Origin: Talpa occidentalis
Taxonomy: Eukaryota > Chordata > Mammalia > Eulipotyphla > Talpidae
Direction: 5' to 3'
Assembly (NCBI RefSeq): GCF_014898055.3
Contig: NW_023601433.1
Coordinates: 16,602,141-16,666,140 of the forward strand
Length of the DNA: 64,000 bases
Shown: positions 57,106 through 64,000 of the stretch, piece by piece
How the letters are laid out: each line of letters opens with the position of its first letter
Position numbering within the stretch: the first letter of the stretch is position 1
Program-made: the position numbers and the translations under genes
Notes under the pieces: generated by a model
Database searches by the model: none
What the model was told of the DNA's origin: nothing
The model's input: only the letters and a program-made list of their open reading frames with translations

Positions 57106-58337
57106 TTAAAGGAGAAAATTCATATCCAATCAGGAAACACTGTCCCATCTGCAGAGGTGAGTTCCCTCAGAGCCTGCAGCCAAGGATGCTCCCTGGCTTG
57201 GTTGTGCTCAGGTGAGTCACTTTCCTCACAGGAGAGCAAGTTAGGACCACACTGGTAAGCCTGTTTCTGGGAGAACCCAGGTCCTGATGGAGCAACTTCT
57301 ACAACAAGAAATGTGAGAAAATGAGATAGTCTGACCTTCCTGATTATGAGTTTCTGTGACAAAATACAGCACTCTACAAAGGAAGAAAATGTGTAGCCTG
57401 TCCAGTAGAATATCAACCAGGGTATTTTCTAAGGCAAGCTGAGAAGCAATCTATCACAAATTTCATTATCAGCAACACACCAGAACTTTTGTATTTCATC
57501 GGCAAAACTGAAAACCACAGCAAAAATATCAAGTCACATAGAAGCTGACATTCCTAAGAATATTCTTTGCACATCTGTTGTTTGTTTTGCTGGGGAGTCA
57601 GCGCTTCCACCTAATACACAAAGAAAACTCCCAAGAAGTTGATGAGAGATGCTGCCCTGTGTGCCTTCCAGGGTCATGACTCAGCAGAGGGAGAGAGTGG
57701 GGGGTGGGGGGGAGCAACAATCGATGCTTGGTGTCCTCCGGCACCTAACTCAGCACCCTGCCCCCTTGGCCAGGTTCTCATTCCTTTCTCTCCTTGAAGT
57801 GTTTTTGGGTGCCCCATCTTGAAGGGCTTTGATTTATTTGCTCATTTAATAGCGTGCATTGAAAGTTTACTATCCCCATAGGGACTCAAAGGAAAATAAG
57901 GTAATTCTTATTTTCAATGTCTCATAAATTTCTAGAGGAAACAGACCCATAAACAACCATTATCACACAATGTGATGTGTGTGATTATTCTTAACTGGTT
58001 CTCACTAGGTCTTGTTCATTAATTCATTTATCAGACTTCTATTAAGCTGGGCTCTGGGGTAGCCCTGTGGGATGCACAAGGTATCCTAAGTAGTGCGAGC
58101 ACAGGGAATGATGTCCTGGGGCATCCAGTCAGACTGCACATCCTACTGTGATCATCTCTGGGTACTTTGTTAAGAGGCATCATCCCCATGGGCCTGGGGC
58201 TGTTACCAGCCATGGAGGACATTCCAGGTGAGAAGGTGAGGCCCAAATCATGAAAACACACATGAAGGTGAATTACTGGAACATTATAGAGAAAAAGAGA
58301 GGGTTTGGGTCAGTTTTGGAAACTTGCTTCCCCACAC
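57106..58337. other. No gene recognised
   Basis: Unique. A G-run near 57697. About 58015-58085 weakly resembles an old LINE tail ('ttcatttatcagacttctat'). No exon. Confidence 0.4.
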
Positions 58338-58350
58338 TGTATACTTTGAT

Positions 58351-58631
58351 TCTCTTTATAAAGAAAAGATTTATTTATTTATGCATACAGAGCTGGGGTG
58401 CAGGCCAGAGGTATGGGGCAGGAGGTGAGAAGATTCACCAGAGACAGAGTGGGGAACAGAACAGGCAGATCGACTGAAATACACTGCTGAGGGGAGCAGC
58501 GGGCGAGACAGGAGAGGTCTGCCGCACCATATGGGTACCTCCCTGGCTGGCTGGGGATCAAACTCATGCTGCTGAGGCTGCAGATTGCTTCATAGTGCTG
58601 TACTTAACCCCTTGCGCAAGCAAGGAGGCCT
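58351..58631 (-). mobile_element. tRNA-derived SINE, type A
   Basis: Complete copy. Perfect 13-bp TSD TGTATACTTTGAT at 58338-58350 and 58632-58644. Confidence 0.93.
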
Positions 58632-58644
58632 TGTATACTTTGAT

Positions 58645-59864
58645 CCTGCAGATGTATCAAAATGACTTCCATCCTAGCAAGTCAAAATCCCACCCAGGGC
58701 TTCCAGCCAAAAGAAAGCTAGTAAATGCATACCTCCAAATCTTGTAACAAAAAATCCAAACTGCAAATTAAAACTCATTTTCCTTGTACCCATCACAGAG
58801 CTGAGATTTTGGAGCCACTAACCAATGTGGGAAAGGCAGGGATCTGTGTGGAGAAATAGGGTGAGCAGGAGCTCAGCTGGGCAAACACAGACCAGACGCC
58901 ACCATGAAGAGCTCAGCCAAAATCTGTTAACAAATTGGCAAGCTCAGAATATGAACTAGCAAGAGACCACAGAAAGCCTGGGGACTTCAGATAACAGAGG
59001 AATTGCATTCACATGCAGTTGCTTCACCATGAGCCTTCCTGTGAGCTCATGGAATAGATGAGGCCCTGAGGAAGCCTCCCTGGCAGCACGCGCCTGGCAC
59101 AGCAGTTAGTTAGCACACACTGCAGGGAGGCCTGGCAGCAGGCTCGGTCTTTCTCCAACATCTCCTTATGGACCAAAGTCAAAGACTGCTGGGAGCAAGG
59201 AATAGACATACAGAAGGCCACTGACAAAAATTCACTGCAGCCAAGAGAAAAGAAGTGAAATATGACTGTCAACCCAGGAGGTGAGGCAAGAATCGAGACT
59301 AGACTGAGAAACACAGCCTGAAGGGGCAGGAGTCTAAAAAGCCTCACAGTCAGAACCCAAGGTACCTTGGGTTCAGAACTGTACCTGCCGAGACAGAAGC
59401 TTAACTCGAATAGCAAAGAAACCCCCCACACCCCCAACAGGTAGACAAGGGCCAAACCACGTAAAGAGCTTTGTATGTCAACAGTATGGAGAGATGCTCT
59501 CTCTCTGAGACTCGGTGAAAAAGGAAGCCTTAAAGATGGGGATGGAAAAAACTTTTGGCAAATTAGTGTCCACCACAAAAACCACGTAACACTAGAAGCA
59601 TTTGATTCTGGTACATGGAGGGTAATCATAGCAACAAGTCACAAACCAAGTCAACTCCTGGCTAGAGAGAATCAAAACTCCAAACTAAAGTTCCTGTAGC
59701 ATAAAAGGTGCATTCACTTTCAGATGCAAATAGAGGTTTTCCTTCATTTCTATCATCTACTTTTCCACAAAGATCTTGAGACATGAATAAACTAGGGGGA
59801 AAAAAACAACACACTCTTTAAAGGTAATGTAATCAAGGAAAGCAGACTCAGGCAAGACATTTTC
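58645..59864 (+). mobile_element. Probable old L1/HAL1 5' portion
   Basis: Little is recognisable in this stretch, but it leads directly into L1-type ORF1 sequence after the SINE at 59881-60134. Its moderate GC and lack of stops in one antisense frame (59629-59024) would fit a decayed L1 5' UTR. This is inference. Confidence 0.35.
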
Positions 59865-59880
59865 AAATTAGAAAATTTTT

Positions 59881-60134
59881 TTCCAAAGATTTATTTATTT
59901 ATGCATACAAGAACTGGGGTACAGGCCAGAGGTGTGGGGCGCGAGAAGATTCACCAGAGATAGAGTGGGGAACAGAACAGACGGACTGACTGCTCTGACA
60001 GACGGCAAAACAGGAGAGGTCTGCTGTGCCATGTGGGTAGCTCCCTGGCTGGCTGGGGAATTGAACTCGTGCTGCAGTGACTGGCAGTAGCTTGATAGCG
60101 CTGTTTTTAACCCATGCGCCACCAGGGAGGCCCT
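59881..60134 (-). mobile_element. tRNA-derived SINE, type A, short internal loss
   Basis: Lacks the usual 'aaatacactgctgaggggag' segment near 59992. TSD AAATTAGAAAATTTTT (59865) versus AAATTAGAAATTTTAA (60135), imperfect. Confidence 0.9.
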
Positions 60135-60139
60135 AAATT

Positions 60140-61053
60140 AGAAATTTTAAATGACTAAGATGAACATGTTAAAAAGCCTAATGGAACATGTGGACAACAT
60201 ACAAAATCAAATGGGTAATTTGAACAGAGAGATGGAAATTATGACTGAGAATCAAATGCAAACACAAGAAATGAACATATCAGCAGAGATGAAAATACTC
60301 TTGATAACTCACCAGTAGACTTGACAAATATGACAAAGTAATTCGTGAACTTGAAGATAAATCAATGAAAATTACCCACACTGAAACATAACAAGAAAAA
60401 AAGAGGAGAAAAAGTAAGTGTGTCCAAGAAAACCTGGAAACAACCCAAATGTCCAAAAATAGATGACTGGATCAAGAAGATGTGGTACATATACACCATG
60501 GAATATTACTCAGCATTCACAAAAGATAAACACACGCAATTTGCAGCAACATGGATGGAGCTAGAAGGAATTATGCTCAGTGAAAGAAGCCAGAAGGAAA
60601 AAGAAAAATATCGGATGGTTTCACTTATAACAGGAATATAGGGGAACCAAATAAGACATCAGTGTCAAAAAATAATAACAGTACAAAACACAACAAGGCA
60701 AAAACAGACAACTATAAATTGGAGACATCCTGCAGGGGAGGAGGAGGGAGAGGGGTGAGAGGGAGGGAGGGAGGAGCACAGGGGACTGTGGTGATGGTGC
60801 ACGGGTACCGTGGGGAAGGAGATTCTATGGGGACTCAATCTGAGGGGGCTGGGGGAAGCAAATATTGTCTAAAAAAATGTAAAAAATGATAAATCTTAAA
60901 ATGAAAAAGAAAAAAAAAAAAACAAGAAATTACGGCACAATATCATATCACCTAATGTGCATGCAACTAAGCCCCAGAAGAAGAAAGAAAAGAATTTTTT
61001 CTGAGGCAGAAAAAATAATAGCCAGAGATCTTCCAAAGTTAAGGATGCCTTTA
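60140..61053 (+). pseudogene. Ancient L1/HAL1 ORF1 remnant, interrupted
   Basis: Translation gives MEHVDNIQNQMGNLNREMEI and, beyond the inserted L1 tail, SEAEKIIARDLPKLRMP. These are the coiled-coil and downstream segments of an old L1-type ORF1. It is broken by stops and by the L1 tail at 60432-60922. Confidence 0.65.
60432..60922 (+). mobile_element. L1 3' end of a divergent subfamily
   Basis: The last about 70 ORF2 codons are open ([20 protein letters not shown] to MVSLITGI, 60420-60641). A 3' UTR follows with a purine-rich tract at 60735-60800. Short TSD CAAGAAA at 60425-60431 and 60923-60929. The 3' UTR differs from that of the intact L1. Confidence 0.75.
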
Positions 61054-61054
61054 C

Positions 61055-61185
61055 AGGGGAGGAGGAGGGAGAGGGATCAGATGGAGGGAGAGAGGGATGG
61101 AGGAGCACAGGGGACTGAGGTGATGGTGAAGAAAATTCTATGGGGACTACGACCTGAGTGGGGGGGAGCAATTATTGTTTAAAAA
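61055..61185 (+). mobile_element. Second copy of the divergent L1 3' UTR tail
   Basis: 'acaggggaggaggagggaga', 'ggagcacaggggactgaggt' and 'attctatggggactac' repeat the tail at 60732-60875 in the same order, without any ORF2 part. Confidence 0.75.
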
Positions 61186-61193
61186 TGAACAAT

Positions 61194-61458
61194 GGGCCTC
61201 CCTGGTGGCATAGGCAATTGAGTGCAGCACTGTGAAGCTGTTCGCAGCCTCTGCAACACAGGTTTATCCCGGCCGGCCAGGGAGCTACCCACATGGCACA
61301 GCAGACCTCTCCTGTCTCACCAGCTGCTCCCCTCAGCAGAATATTTCAGTCAGTCTGCCTGTTCTGCTCCCTGTTCTGTCCCTGATGAATCCTCTCACCC
61401 TCCCACACATCTGGCCTGTACCCTGGTTCTTGTATGCATGAATAAATAAGTCTTTAAA
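61194..61458 (+). mobile_element. tRNA-derived SINE, type A (first of a stacked pair)
   Basis: Target AAATGAACAAT lies left (61183-61193), between the two SINEs (61461-61471) and right of the second. Confidence 0.92.
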
Positions 61459-61471
61459 AAAAATGAACAAT

Positions 61472-61735
61472 GGGCCTCCCCATTGGCGCGGCAGTTGAGT
61501 GCTGGGCTGCGAAGCTGCCTGCAGCCTCTGCAGTGCTGGTTCAATCCCCGGCCACCGAGCGAGGGTCCCACATGGTACGCAGACCTCTCCTGCCATACCC
61601 GCTGCTCCCCTCAGCAGTGTATTTTGTCAGTCTGTCTGTTCTGCTCCCTGCTCTGGCTCTGGTGAATTCTCTCACCCTCCCACGCTTCTGACTGTACCCA
61701 GTGCTTGTATAAATAAATAAATAAAACTTTAAAAA
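61472..61735 (+). mobile_element. tRNA-derived SINE, type B (second of a stacked pair)
   Basis: All type B landmarks are present. Right copy of the target AAATGAACAAT at 61737-61747. Confidence 0.92.
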
Positions 61736-61747
61736 AAAATGAACAAT

Positions 61748-62507
61748 CATGTAAAAAATAAATTAATTTAAAAAAAAACAAACAAACAAACTTAATGATG
61801 CCAAGCTGAATCCCAAAGAGCACAGAAAACACCAAGCAGAATAAATGCCAAACTACTGATAACCAAAGACCAAGAAGTTGGTGGAAGTAGCCAGAGAAAA
61901 CAGCGACAGAGATGTCTGCTCCAGGGCCATGGGAGGAAGGGAAACCCGCGAGTGGGTTGTGGAGACAACAGGGCCAGGTGGAAACCCCAGCAGAGGGCCT
62001 AAGATCAGGCTCGAGATATAGCATGGGTTTGTTTTGGAGAGCACAGAAAAGTAAAATTACAAATTCTTGATATCACCATGTTTCTCCAACAAGAGCAAAC
62101 ATCTGCAGATGTTCCAAGCAGGTGTGACATGATCTGAACATTCAGCCTAATCTGAATGATCTTGAGGCCTTCGTGATCCCCTTTTCCTGTTGCTCTGCAT
62201 CACTTCCATTTGAGAGGGGGAGATGCCATAGCGGGGCTGCACTGTCCCCATGCCCCGTGGCCCCATCGGCCCCGGGTGGAAGCACCCACACATTCACGCT
62301 CTCACGCACCATGTCCCAGTGTTCATTACGGAGCCAAGGAGCCCGGGCTTGAGAAACAAGAAGCATCACACACAGTCCCACCTGTCTGGTGACTCACAGG
62401 AGAAACATTAAAAGAGAATATTCTTCTGTCAACTAACACATAGAGAGCGCACTATGACATGTCAAAGGACCACAGAAAAGCCTCATACTTGTTCAGCTTG
62501 CCTGATT
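61748..62507. other. No gene recognised
   Basis: Unique, including a short (AAAC)n run at 61777-61790. Confidence 0.45.
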
Positions 62508-62520
62508 CACCGTTCCTTTT

Positions 62521-62790
62521 TTTTTTTTAAGACTTATTTACTTATTTATTTATGCATACAAGAACTGGGGTACAGGCCAGAGGTGTGGGGGGTGAGAGGA
62601 TTCACCAGAGAGAGTGGGGAACAGAACAGGCAGATCTAGTGAAATATACTGCTGAGGGGAGCAGCGGGCGAGTCAGGAGAGGTCTGCGGCACCATGTGGG
62701 TAGCTCCCTGACCAGGGATCGAACTTCTGCTGCAGTGGCTACAGATTTTTCCATACATTGTGTCTAACCCTTTGTGCCACCAGGGAAGAC
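62521..62790 (-). mobile_element. tRNA-derived SINE, type A
   Basis: Complete copy. TSD near CACCGTTCCTTTT (62508-62520) versus CACCTTTCCTTTT (62791-62803), one mismatch. Confidence 0.92.
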
Positions 62791-62803
62791 CACCTTTCCT
62801 TTT

Positions 62804-64000
62804 CCTATTTTATCCTTCAACTACAGTGGAAAGCTAATGGATTTTATGGATTCAAAACGTCTTGTGGATAATGGCTGGAACGTCTCACCTCCCTGAGGGA
62901 CCTGCCTACCACCCAGGCTCATTTCTCATGCAAGCTGCATATCCCCACAACAGCCATCCCTGCCTCCAGCTCGTGCTTCTGGAAACTTCCATGGGGTCTA
63001 TACCTTCCCATGAACATGCACTCACTACAACCATACTAGGAGCTTGGGTTTTTCAATTCTCTGCACCCCCAAAGATACCGGGCACCCCTCTATGGCACAC
63101 TGGGCTGCAGCACAGACCCAACATATCTCTCTCCCTTAGAGCATGAGCTCCTGAGTATCCAGGAAAGGGCTGACTTAGCCAAGGCCTCAGTGTAACTTGG
63201 ATGGGTCCCTCCACATCTCAGTTCAGGATTGATCAAGGACTAGAGGCTGGAGAGGATGGTACCGTGGGGTGCCCTATGTGAGCCCACGAACATGGCCAAG
63301 GTCCCAGATGGGGGTGTGGCCAGGTGTCCCAGTCTCCATTCACAGCTCTAGAGGGGTGTCCAGGGCACTTGACTGTCCCAGCGTCTGCAGGTCAGTCAGC
63401 TCCCCGGGCTGTTTACAAAGCTGGAAATTTATTGCTATAATCACTGGCAATGCTGATTTATCTTGTTCACCCAACCAGCTCTAAATGAAGCAGAACCGCA
63501 ATGGGACTAACGGAGTGACTAATTCAGTCACAGATCAACAGACTCTGTGCCTCAAAACTGGCACATTCTACTGCAGGATGCTTTTCCCAATTGGACCAGG
63601 GATTTATTGCATGTGCAGCTGAGCTGGGTTTTGAAAAATACAGAGTTGATGGCAAATTAGTTATGTCACATCTAGGAGTGTTTAGCAAACTACTGCTAAA
63701 ATGTGATGATGATAACGTTATCTATACCCTTCAGGGATGTTTACAATGTCCACCTAGTAGAAATCATAAGCCAGCCTAGCAAAAGATCATGTTGAAAACA
63801 GTCTTCCATCATCAAAATAATAATAATAATGCTTTCAGATAAATCTTAGCGGAATACTTTTTCCTGTCAAGATGTTCAGGATTTGGTTTTTAAAATAAAA
63901 TAGTGACCCTTCTTCATTACTGCATTTATTACTGAAATAACTTTTGAGAGATTACTTTAGCTGTGAAGCTTTGTTTGAAGTCAATGTTTTAACTCTTCCG
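62804..64000. other. No gene recognised
   Basis: Unique sequence to the window end, with a short (AAT)n at 63817-63831. No supported exon. Confidence 0.45.

Noticed and set aside
59024..59629. 201-codon minus-strand frame with hydrophobic stretches
   Set aside because: It lies antisense to probable old L1/HAL1 sequence, has no recognisable family and is of a length expected by chance in such DNA.
1..64000. CRISPR array, operon or bacterial/phage system
   Set aside because: The window is vertebrate repeat-rich DNA. No regular spacer-repeat structure or prokaryotic gene organisation is present.

Overview
This window is mammalian nuclear DNA. The evidence is a full-length LINE-1 (L1) with both reading frames open, about 26 copies of an L1-mobilised tRNA-derived SINE, old MIR, L2-like, hAT and MLT-type remnants, ERV solo LTRs and CA-repeats. 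I see no convincing host protein-coding exon, so it is best read as intergenic or deep-intronic sequence dominated by transposable elements. The SINE has a tRNA-Glu-like head (start near CCTCCCTGGTGGCGCA) and an AAATAAATCTTT tail. From memory it is not the primate, rodent, carnivore, ruminant, equid or vespertilionid SINE. My best but unproven guess is a Rhin-1-type SINE, which would point to a rhinolophoid bat.

Layout. 1-8.2 kb: an old L1 tail, then a cluster of five ERV LTRs with 4-bp target duplications. Two of these form a head-to-head (inverted) pair around about 94 bp that starts with a lysine-tRNA-type primer-binding site. An ACAT/CA-rich block follows the pair. 8.2-15.8 kb: two MIR remnants, then a minus-strand, 6.2-kb, apparently intact L1 with a perfect 16-bp target-site duplication (TSD). 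15.8-27 kb: SINEs, a DNA-transposon remnant, a CA-rich block, an ERVL-type LTR and old L1 pieces. 27-29.2 kb: a second, 5'-truncated and frame-broken L1. 29.2-38 kb: old L1 and LTR remnants carrying further SINEs. 38.07-38.15 kb: a retro-inserted fragment that looks like the 5' half of tRNA-Thr(UGU), with a perfect 16-bp TSD and no tail. 38.2-40.9 kb: an ancient plus-strand L1 ORF2 carcass carrying a nested stack of younger insertions. 41-64 kb: mostly unrecognised single-copy sequence with scattered SINEs, three L1 3' tails, an inverted 170-bp duplication and a third SINE-on-SINE site.

How the parts relate. The intact L1 encodes the endonuclease/reverse transcriptase and RNA-binding protein of the kind that would have mobilised the SINEs, the truncated L1s and the tRNA fragment. 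Most of these insertions have 10-18 bp TSDs typical of target-primed reverse transcription. The LTRs have 4-bp TSDs and come from retroviral integration instead.
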